DNA of 64,000 nucleotides from Glycomyces paridis. GTDB taxonomy: Bacteria; Actinomycetota; Actinomycetes; Mycobacteriales; Micromonosporaceae. Made by a program: the position numbers and the translations under genes. The notes below the pieces were generated by a model, which ran no database searches, had not been told where the DNA came from, and saw only the letters and a program-made list of their open reading frames with translations. Position 1 is the first letter of the stretch; each line of letters opens with the position of its first letter. Positions 30,510-36,913 of this stretch are shown in pieces. Location: NCBI RefSeq assembly GCF_004912155.1, contig NZ_STGX01000021.1, positions 48,356-112,355 on the forward strand, in the 5' to 3' direction.

Positions 30510-30837
30510 CCGTGCGGGCGGTTCGACCGTCCCCGACAAGGACCCGTACAACTTCCGGTCCGATGGGAAGCCGGGCGTCGACGGCTACCTGGGCGACTTT
30601 CGCAGGAACCCGGCCGTCTTCACGCTCTACCGGCTCGACTCGTTCCCGGCCCGGGCGCGCAAGGTGGCCGAGTACCTCCTGGATGTGGACGACGGCGCGG
30701 GCGCCCGGGAGTGCTGCCGGTTCACCGACGACCCCGACGACGTCCCCGCCTGGTACGGCGCGTGGAACGGCGACGAGTGGTGCGAATGGATCATGCAGCA
30801 GGTGCAGAAGATCATCGCCGAGCCCGACATCCATTGA
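30502..30837 (+). CDS. Hypothetical protein, 111 residues
   Basis: Starts MASRAGGSTVPDKDPYNF within the last of three tandem repeats. It is acidic and soluble, with four tryptophans in a C-terminal helix-rich segment (PAWYGAWNGDEWCEWIMQQVQKIIAE) and two adjacent cysteines (ECCRF). I recognise no family. It lies at the end of a chain of overlapping frames starting with the 125-residue gene, and a perfect 14-bp hairpin follows about 95 bases after its stop. Base composition is typical of the window. Confidence 0.65.
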   Translation: MASRAGGSTVPDKDPYNFRSDGKPGVDGYLGDFRRNPAVFTLYRLDSFPARARKVAEYLLDVDDGAGARECCRFTDDPDDVPAWYGAWNGDEWCEWIMQQVQKIIAEPDIH

Positions 30838-30930
30838 CCCGCAAAGCGCTCCGCGGCCCGGCGACTGAATCTCGGGCGGGCCCCGGAGTATGAAGGGCCC
30901 GCCGCTCCCCAGGACGGCCGGCGCCCTCAC

Positions 30931-30964
30931 CGGGCCGGTCGAGGTGGGTGGACCTCGACCGGCC
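30931..30964. terminator. Hairpin after the 111-residue hypothetical gene
   Basis: GGGCCGGTCGAGGT-gggtgg-ACCTCGACCGGCCC, a perfect 14-bp stem in a 352-base stretch (30838-31189) with no gene. Confidence 0.75.
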
Positions 30965-31126
30965 CGTCACTCGCTGTCGGTCCGCGCTGCCGGTTCCCGG
31001 TGTCCGGCAACCAACGCAACCGACACCAACGCGGCCCCGACCCGGCGATGATCACTTCCGATACCGCCTCGTACTCGGACCAGGTATTCGGCCTGTTCAG
31101 GCGCCCTCAAACCAACCCGTAGCAGA

Positions 31127-31156
31127 ACGGCCGGGACCTGATCGGGTCCCGGCCGT
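31127..31156. terminator. Hairpin beyond the small minus-strand gene
   Basis: ACGGCCGGGACC-tgatcg-GGTCCCGGCCGT, a perfect 12-bp stem placed 34 bases past the stop of the 34-residue gene on the minus strand. Confidence 0.7.
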
Positions 31157-31189
31157 ACTGGGGCTGATGGTGGCTTCAACGGTGTTGCG

Positions 31190-31294
31190 TCAGTGCCGGT
31201 CCTCAGTCTTATCGAGTCCCAGAGCGACCTCGGCGAGGCGAACGTAGGTCTCCGCTAGGTGCTTCGCCAGGTCGGAACCGGGGCGGGGTCGCAT
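31190..31294 (-). CDS. Small hypothetical protein, 34 residues
   Basis: Reads MRPRPGSDLAKHLAETYVRL and ends VALGLDKTEDRH. The segment from Asp-8 to Leu-27 would form one amphipathic helix. It begins six bases after the stop of the upstream gene on the same strand and ends 34 bases before a strong hairpin, the position of a last gene in an operon. No strong ribosome-binding site is seen, so coupling to the upstream gene would be needed. Codon positions show the usual GC bias only weakly because the ORF is short. Confidence 0.4.
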   Translation of the reverse strand: MRPRPGSDLAKHLAETYVRLAEVALGLDKTEDRH

Positions 31295-31300
31295 CTTGGC

Positions 31301-31885
31301 TTAGCCCTGGCGGAGCCGGGCGATGACCCGCTCGACGGCCTCGTCGTGCAATCCGGCCAGGAGCGGACGCAACTGCGCGCCGTCGTGGGCGAGCAGGCTC
31401 GTCCGGATCTCGGGGTCGACGCGGTCGAGCAGGCCGCGCAGGTTCGCCATGGCGGCTTCCTCCCGGCTTACCTGGGCCTCCTCCCGCGCGGCCGGGCCGA
31501 TGAGCTTGGCGACGGCGTCGATGTCGGCCTGCTTGATGGAGCTGCGCACGGTCGACGCGGGCTTGCCCGCCGCGCGGCCGAGCACGTCGAACGAGTACGG
31601 GCGGCCGCGGACATGCTCGCGGGCGTAGGCGAACAGCAGCCGACGCTGCTCCTCTTGGGCATTGATGATGCGGCTGGCCTCAGTGATGGCCTCCAGCAGC
31701 GGGTCGGTGTCGGAAGCCTCGGCGGTCTCGGCCATCTGCCCGGCCAGTTCCTCGCGGGCGTCGTAGGTCGCGTCGAGCGTGTTCTGGTACTCCTCGAAGT
31801 ACGTGGGATCGGAAAATACAGCCAGTTTGTCCGGCTCCGGCATCAGGATCGCGACAAGATCGCGAATCAGTGGATCTTTAACCAT
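31301..31885 (-). CDS. Hypothetical protein with HTH-like segment
   Basis: 194 residues from the ATG at 31885 (MVKDPLIRDLVAILMPEPDKL). It is almost all helical, with a coiled-coil-like centre (YEEYQNTLDATYDAREELAG region) and a possible helix-turn-helix in REHVRGRPYSFDVLGRAAGKPASTVRSSIKQADIDAVAKLIG. It resembles the small HTH-bearing proteins of actinomycetes without a name; I cannot assign a family. An upstream in-frame start would add residues that do not look like protein. The AT-rich DNA just before the ATG (around 31890-31940) may be its promoter. It precedes the 34-residue gene. Confidence 0.6.
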   Translation of the reverse strand: MVKDPLIRDLVAILMPEPDKLAVFSDPTYFEEYQNTLDATYDAREELAGQMAETAEASDTDPLLEAITEASRIINAQEEQRRLLFAYAREHVRGRPYSFDVLGRAAGKPASTVRSSIKQADIDAVAKLIGPAAREEAQVSREEAAMANLRGLLDRVDPEIRTSLLAHDGAQLRPLLAGLHDEAVERVIARLRQG

Positions 31886-32241
31886 GGGAACGAGATTAGC
31901 AAGTATCGCAAGATTTGTATAGATCGCGAACTCTGATGGTGCAGCGAAATTATGTCGTGTCAGCGGCATCGGCCGCCTAGCTGCCATGTTCAACACCGGC
32001 GTCAACTTCACGGAACGGCGCTGTGCGAGTTCGGCGAAGCGCGGGGCGCTCGGATCGGCCAGCGCCGCCGAGCACGCCGCGGACGGACGGGTCCGCACCC
32101 GATCCGGCTCCGTGCGGCACGGCGCCGAAGCGGGCGTGGCGTGGGGTCGGCGGCCGGAGGGGTGCGGGCCGGGGCGGATGAGGCGGCAAAGTGCTTTTGG
32201 GCTCGGCCCTGGTGGACGGGTGCGGTTCGGGGCCGGTGCGG
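31886..32241. other. Stretch without a supported gene
   Basis: 356 bases. The first 60 are AT-rich and probably carry the promoter of the minus-strand HTH-like gene. The remainder, up to the end of the PfkB kinase gene, shows no domain in any frame and no clear hairpin. Confidence 0.5.
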
Positions 32242-33384
32242 TCAGGCGGCGCCGTCGAGTTCGGCTCTGGTGGGCGGGTCGGCGCCGGGGCGCGAGACGG
32301 TGATGGCGGCGGCGTTGGCGGCCCAGGTGGCGGCGTTGCGGAGTTGGGTTTCGGTGAGGGCTTGGAGGACGTGTCTGGCGTCGGGGCCGTGGGCGTTCAG
32401 TGAGAGGAGCGCGTCGATGAGGGCGCCGGTGTAGGTGTCCCCGGCGCCGATGGTGTCGGCGACGGTGACGGTCACGCCGGGAAGGGTGAGCACGGTGTCG
32501 CCGCGGACGAGGACGCTGCCGTCGGCGCCGCGGGTGACGACCACGAGGACCGGTCCGCGTGCGGCCCAGTCGCGGGCGATGTCGACGGGGTCGGCGCCGG
32601 GGTGGTACCAGGCGAGGTCCTCTTCGGACACTTTCACGACGTCGCTGGCGGCTACGAGCCGTTCGACGCGCGGGAGCACCGCGTCGCGGTCGGGGGTGAT
32701 GGCGGGCCGCGCGTTCGGGTCGAAGGTGACCAGGGCCCGGCCCCGGGCGCCGGTGAGGGCGGCTTCGACGGCGGCGGCGCCCGGGTCGAGGACCGTGGCG
32801 ATGGAACCGGCGTGGACCACGATCGGGTCGGCGGCCGTGTCGATCGTCGCGGCGCCGAGGTCCCAGGCGAGGTCGAATTCGTATGCGGCGGAACCGTCTT
32901 CGGCGAGGGTGACGGCGGCTGTGGAAGTGCGGCCGGTCGCGGGGGCCTGGGCCGCGACGGTGACGCCGGAGGCCTCCAGCCAGCGCCGGGCCGCGTCGCC
33001 GCGCGGATCGGCGGCGAGGGTGGTGGCGAGGACCGGGGCGCGGCCGAGGCGGCCGAGGGCGACGGCGACGTTGGCGGGGCTGCCGCCGGGCAGTTCGCGG
33101 ACGCCGTCTTGAGTGGTGATGATGTCGATGAGCGTCTCGCCGATGACCAGGACCGGGCCGGGATCGGTGCCCTTCGCGTCGTTACCCGTCGCCGTCTCCC
33201 CGATTGCCGGGGCCGGGCCGGGGTTAGCGCCGGTCGGGTCGCCACCCGACAGCTTCTCGCCGATGGCCGTGCCGAACTCGGCGCGGTTCGCTTCGTTGCC
33301 GGTGCCACTGGTGCCGTCACCGGCGCGGGCGGTCTCGCCGATCGCCGCCGCCCGGTCGGGTTCGAAACGAGGTTCGTCGTTCAT
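32242..33384 (-). CDS. PfkB-family sugar kinase with repeat-expanded N-terminus
   Basis: 380 residues. From about residue 78 it is a standard ribokinase-like fold: VLVIGETLIDI, GGSPANVAVALGRLG, FDPNARPAI, VTRGADGSVLV and the catalytic signature VADTIGAGDTYTGALIDALL. Fructokinase is the most likely activity because the coupled upstream gene encodes an AGE sugar isomerase. The first 77 residues are unusual: the sequence I-G-E-(T/K) of the first beta-strand occurs at residues 15, 41, 61 and 81, from tandem DNA repeats with periods of 78, 60 and 60 bases. The ATG at 33384 has AAGGAG and overlaps the AGE stop, which shows the extension is translated. Third gene of an operon with GH36 and AGE. Confidence 0.9.
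   Translation of the reverse strand: MNDEPRFEPDRAAAIGETARAGDGTSGTGNEANRAEFGTAIGEKLSGGDPTGANPGPAPAIGETATGNDAKGTDPGPVLVIGETLIDIITTQDGVRELPGGSPANVAVALGRLGRAPVLATTLAADPRGDAARRWLEASGVTVAAQAPATGRTSTAAVTLAEDGSAAYEFDLAWDLGAATIDTAADPIVVHAGSIATVLDPGAAAVEAALTGARGRALVTFDPNARPAITPDRDAVLPRVERLVAASDVVKVSEEDLAWYHPGADPVDIARDWAARGPVLVVVTRGADGSVLVRGDTVLTLPGVTVTVADTIGAGDTYTGALIDALLSLNAHGPDARHVLQALTETQLRNAATWAANAAAITVSRPGADPPTRAELDGAA
33134..33342 (-). repeat. In-frame tandem repeats in the kinase N-terminus
   Basis: GTCTCGCCGAT (+ strand) or a close variant stands at 33134, 33194, 33254 and 33332. Spacing is 60, 60 and 78 bases, all multiples of three, so the frame is kept. The native first strand of the kinase is the copy at 33134. 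Confidence 0.8.
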
Positions 33385-34652
33385 GCCGCTCCTTCGTTTC
33401 CGTCGTTCGCGTCGGGCAGCAGGCCCTCGCGGAGCGCCCGTGCGAGGGTGGGGGCCGCCGGGAGGCGGGGCAGGAGGGTTGCCTGGACTGCATGGTAGAG
33501 GTCGGGTTTGCCGGGCCAGACCGCGGTGGCGGGGGCGTTGGCGGGGTCGAGTTCGTGGCGCCAGGAGCCGTGTTCGCGGTCGATGAGGCGGCGTTCGGCG
33601 TAGTCCCACCAGGCGGCGTAGTGGTCGGCGTAGCGGGTCTCGCCGGTGTGGCGGTGGAGGGCCGCGGCGGCGGCGAGGGCTTCGGCGAGGACCCAGTGCA
33701 TGCGTTGGCGCACGACGGGTTCGCCGTCCCAGTCGACGGTGTAGACGAAGCCTTCGGCGCCGTCGGCGGCCCAGCCGTCGGCGACGGCGCGGTCGAAGAG
33801 GCGGGCGGCGGCGGACACGAGGGCGTCGTCCCCGCCGCGGAGGGCCTCGACCTGGAGGAGCATCCGGGACCATTCGAGGCCGTGGCCGGGGGTGGCGCCG
33901 TAGGGCTTGAACGGGTCGTCGGGGCGGTCGCGGTTGAGGTCGAGGTCGGGGGTCCAGTCGGGCGCGAAATGCTCGGGGAGGCGCCCGTCGTGGCGGTCGG
34001 CGAGGTCGACGGCGAAGCGGGCGATGGCGTCGGCGCGGTCGCGCCAGGCGCCCGCGCCGGGGCGCCCGAGTGCGTCGAGTGCGTCGGCGGCGGCGAGGAG
34101 GGCTTCGACGGAGTGCATGGTGGCGTTGAGGCCCCGGTAGGGCTCGGGTGCGGTGAAGGCGCAGTCCCAGGCGTCCAGGGGGAGCCCGGCGGCCTCGTCC
34201 CAGAAGCGGTGCAGGTAGACCGTAAGGGCTTCGTCGAGGAGGGCGGCGGCGCCGGGGCGGTCGGCGAGGGCGGCCGAGGAGGCGGCGAGGACGACGAACG
34301 CGTGGTCGTAGCAGGACTTGCCGGCGGCGCGGTCGGGTGCGCCGGAGGCGTCGAGGGCGTGGAACCAGCCGCCGTGCTCGGCGTCGCGCAGGGGGCCGGT
34401 GAGTCCGGCCAGGGCGGCGTCGGCGATCGGTTCGGCGCCGGGGAAGCCCATGAGGGCGGCGAGCGAGTAGACGTGAGCGGTGCGGGCGGTGATCCAGGTG
34501 CGGACGCCTTGTGCGGGAAGGGGTTCGCCGGTGTCGCCGAGGTAGGCGGCGCCGCCGCCGGGGAGGGCGAGGCGGTCGCCGAAGGCGAGGAGGCGGCGGC
34601 ATTCGCCGGCGAGCCGGGCGTGGTGCTCCGGCGAGTCGGGTCGCGGTGTCAC
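33381..34652 (-). CDS. AGE-family sugar isomerase/epimerase
   Basis: 423 residues, an (alpha/alpha)6 barrel of the N-acylglucosamine 2-epimerase superfamily, which interconverts aldoses and ketoses or C2 epimers. Landmarks are GGWFHALDASG, KSCYDHAFVVLAASSAAL, the N-x-x-MHSVEALLAA helix, PGHGLEWSRMLLQ, QRMHWVLAEALAAAAAL and GSWRHELD, which supply the conserved His and Arg residues. The context next to an alpha-galactosidase, a beta-mannosidase and a PfkB kinase suggests mannose-fructose isomerase, like bacterial YihS-type enzymes; cellobiose or mannobiose 2-epimerase is the alternative. GTG at 34652 overlaps the GH36 stop (GTGA) with AAGGAG upstream. Confidence 0.88.
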   Translation of the reverse strand: MTPRPDSPEHHARLAGECRRLLAFGDRLALPGGGAAYLGDTGEPLPAQGVRTWITARTAHVYSLAALMGFPGAEPIADAALAGLTGPLRDAEHGGWFHALDASGAPDRAAGKSCYDHAFVVLAASSAALADRPGAAALLDEALTVYLHRFWDEAAGLPLDAWDCAFTAPEPYRGLNATMHSVEALLAAADALDALGRPGAGAWRDRADAIARFAVDLADRHDGRLPEHFAPDWTPDLDLNRDRPDDPFKPYGATPGHGLEWSRMLLQVEALRGGDDALVSAAARLFDRAVADGWAADGAEGFVYTVDWDGEPVVRQRMHWVLAEALAAAAALHRHTGETRYADHYAAWWDYAERRLIDREHGSWRHELDPANAPATAVWPGKPDLYHAVQATLLPRLPAAPTLARALREGLLPDANDGNEGAA

Positions 34653-36802
34653 TGCTGCTCCTTCGAGGTGGCGCCGGGTCCGGTCCAGGTGAGGCGCAGG
34701 ACGCGGGCGGTCGGTGCGGGGGCGTCGGCCGCGAGGTGCAGCGCGTCGCCGTCCCAGGTCGCGGTCCATGCTCCGGTGCCGGGGGTGTCGGGTGCGGGGA
34801 AGACCTGCTCGATATGGATGTCCTTGCCGCGCAGGGCGGGGAGGGGGACGCGGAGGTCGGGCGGGGCGCCGGGCAGGCGCCAGGCGGTGAGGACCGCGGC
34901 CTCGTCGGTGTGGAGGGCGAAGGCCTGCCAGGGGCCGCGGTGCTCCAGGCCGAGGGGCCAGGCGGGTTCGGCGGTCTGGACGTGCGGCAGGAGGGCGCGG
35001 TGGGCGGCGACGGCGGTGTTGACCAGGCCCAGTTGGTGGTCGTCCATGCGGGAGAGGTGGCCGCTGAGGTAGAGGCGACCGGTGATCCCGGCGACGAGGG
35101 TGAAGGCGGACTCCTCGGTGCTCATCTCGGGTTGGGCGTAGCCCCAGTGCCCGGCCTGCTCGGGGAGGATCGACGCGGGGGTGGCGGCGGCGATCGGCGG
35201 GTACAGCAGCGGGTCCTGTTGGGCCGAAGTGGACTGGAGGTGGAGGCGGGAGAGGGTCGCGTAGTCGGCCCTCATGCCGCCGGAGGCGCAGTTCTCGATC
35301 AGCAGGCCGGGGTGTCGGGCCAGGACGCGGTCGAGCCAGGCGAGGTAGGCGCGGCAGTGCTCCAGGAGCCCGGCGCCGGGGGCGAGGCCGCCGGTGTCGG
35401 TGCCCGGTCCGGGCATGATGTTGTAGTCGAGCTTGAAGAAGCCGACGCCCATGCCGACGAGGCGGTCCACGACGGCGTCGAGGTGCGCCGTGACGGCCGG
35501 GTGGCGCAGGTCGAGCTGGTGGCGGCCGTGCTCGACGATCCGAGCGCCGCCGCGCTGGAAGAACGCGTCCTCGGGGAGGGTCTGCGCGAGCGGCGATCGG
35601 ACGCCGACGACCTCGGGTTCGAGCCAGATGCCGGGGGTCATGCCGAGTTCGCGGATGCGGTCGAGGACGGCGGCGAGCCCGTCGGGGAAGCGCGAGGCGC
35701 TGGGCTCCCACTCCCCCACCGAGTCCCACCAGCCGCCCGCGTCGTCGTCGTACCAGCCCGCGTCGATGCAGTAGTAGTCGGCGCCCGCGCGGGCCGCGGC
35801 CTCGGCCAGCGGCAGGATCTTCGCGGCGGTCGGATCGCCCATGAGCGTGTTCATGTAGTCGTTGAAGACCACCGGCAGCGGGGCGTCGAGGCGCGCGGTC
35901 CCGGTGCGCGCGACGAGGTCCCGGCGGTGGGTGGTGAGCGCGGCGAGCGCGGCGTCCACCGGGTCGCCTTGCGGCGCGACGACGGTGACGGCCGCGGGCA
36001 CGGAGGTGAAGGACTCGCCGGGGGCGAGGTCGAGTGACCACTGGTGCTCGGCGTCGGTGGGGCCCAGGAGCGCGAGCGAGGCGCCGGTGCGGTCCTCGCC
36101 GACCTCCCAGTGCCAGGCGCCGTTGTGCTCGATCTGGAAGGCGAGGCCGTAGCCGCCCGAACGGCGGGCGAGGACGCCGGTGGGCAGTCGCTCCCCTGTG
36201 GACCACGAGCTGCGGGTGGTGACGGCCATGCGGGCGCGGTTCATGTGGTGGTGCACCGCGGGGTCCATGGCGGGCAGGCCGACCTCGCGGAGCGGGGCGC
36301 GGTGCCAGCGGGACTCGGCGACCCAGTCGTTGTCGCCCCACAACACGTCGAAGTCGTCCACAGGGGATTCAGTGTCGGCGGTGAAGGTGCCGAGCACGAG
36401 GGAGGTGACCGCCTGGACGCGGACCGGGGCGTCCCCGGCGTGCAGGACCGTCCAGGCCCGCAGGGCCCGGCGGGAGGGGCTGAGGACGCTCACGGCCGTC
36501 AGGCCCGTGACCGGGTCGGTCTGGGAGACGTGCAGGTCGGCGCCGACGAGTTCGTGCCCGGTGTAGCGCAGGCGCGAGCCGAGGACGGTGCACGTGTAGC
36601 GGTGGCTGCCGGGGAAGCGGCCGTGGCCGAGGGCCTGGACCTCCACGAGCGGCGGAGTGCGCTCGGGCCCTTCGGGTTCGGCGGCGGTCTCGGGCGGGCG
36701 GGCGGGGCCCGCGGCGGGGCGCAGCGAGCGGATCGTCACCGGCGCTCCGGCGGCGGTGCCCAGTTCGATCGTGAAGTCCTCGGTGGACCACAGCACGGTC
36801 AT
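34649..36802 (-). CDS. Alpha-galactosidase, GH36 (cytoplasmic)
   Basis: 717 residues, no signal peptide. The N-terminal beta-sandwich is followed by a TIM barrel with GADYYCIDAGWYDDDAGGWW, PGIWLEPEVVG and the nucleophile region GVGFFKLDYNIMPGPG, then LLIENCASGGMRADYATLSRLHLQ. The length suits family 36. Where family 36 members usually show S-D-x-x-D for the acid/base, this chain has S-A-Q-Q-D (Ala-527, codon at 35222-35224), a point worth checking. ATG at 36802 has GGAGAG before it. It leads an operon with AGE isomerase and PfkB kinase and should remove alpha-galactosyl side groups from imported galactomanno- or raffinose-type sugars. Confidence 0.9.
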   Translation of the reverse strand: MTVLWSTEDFTIELGTAAGAPVTIRSLRPAAGPARPPETAAEPEGPERTPPLVEVQALGHGRFPGSHRYTCTVLGSRLRYTGHELVGADLHVSQTDPVTGLTAVSVLSPSRRALRAWTVLHAGDAPVRVQAVTSLVLGTFTADTESPVDDFDVLWGDNDWVAESRWHRAPLREVGLPAMDPAVHHHMNRARMAVTTRSSWSTGERLPTGVLARRSGGYGLAFQIEHNGAWHWEVGEDRTGASLALLGPTDAEHQWSLDLAPGESFTSVPAAVTVVAPQGDPVDAALAALTTHRRDLVARTGTARLDAPLPVVFNDYMNTLMGDPTAAKILPLAEAAARAGADYYCIDAGWYDDDAGGWWDSVGEWEPSASRFPDGLAAVLDRIRELGMTPGIWLEPEVVGVRSPLAQTLPEDAFFQRGGARIVEHGRHQLDLRHPAVTAHLDAVVDRLVGMGVGFFKLDYNIMPGPGTDTGGLAPGAGLLEHCRAYLAWLDRVLARHPGLLIENCASGGMRADYATLSRLHLQSTSAQQDPLLYPPIAAATPASILPEQAGHWGYAQPEMSTEESAFTLVAGITGRLYLSGHLSRMDDHQLGLVNTAVAAHRALLPHVQTAEPAWPLGLEHRGPWQAFALHTDEAAVLTAWRLPGAPPDLRVPLPALRGKDIHIEQVFPAPDTPGTGAWTATWDGDALHLAADAPAPTARVLRLTWTGPGATSKEQQ

Positions 36803-36858
36803 GTTCTCTCCTCGTCGTCCGGCGCGGCGGATCGGCGGAACGGTTTCGCGGGTACTGC

Positions 36859-36906
36859 TCGACGGCCCCGGGCGTGGCGTCCTGACCCGTTGCCCGGGGC
36901 CGTCGA
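36859..36906 (-). terminator. Terminator after the beta-mannosidase gene
   Basis: Perfect 15-bp arms, TCGACGGCCCCGGGC at 36859-36873 and its complement at 36892-36906, enclosing 18 bases, eight bases past the mannosidase stop. It separates that gene from the GH36-AGE-PfkB operon. Confidence 0.75.
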
Positions 36907-36913
36907 ACAGGGA

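Larger units (their letters stand above)
30426..30537 (+). repeat. Three tandem 37-38 bp repeats at a gene junction
   Basis: Imperfect copies start at 30426, 30464 and 30501. Each opens with AATG(G/A)CT followed by a G-rich stretch and TTC near base 21-24 of the unit. Because the period is not a multiple of three, each copy begins a reading frame that ends inside the next copy. Confidence 0.75.

Noticed and set aside
30057..30837. Toxin-antitoxin pair formed by the two hypothetical proteins next to the XRE regulator
   Set aside because: Sizes and linkage are suggestive, but neither protein shows a toxin fold or catalytic motif that I recognise, so I do not claim it.
28492..32241. Integrated mobile element in the lower-GC patch
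   Set aside because: No integrase, transposase, tRNA target or flanking direct repeats are visible. The lower GC is limited mainly to the XRE gene and its flanks.
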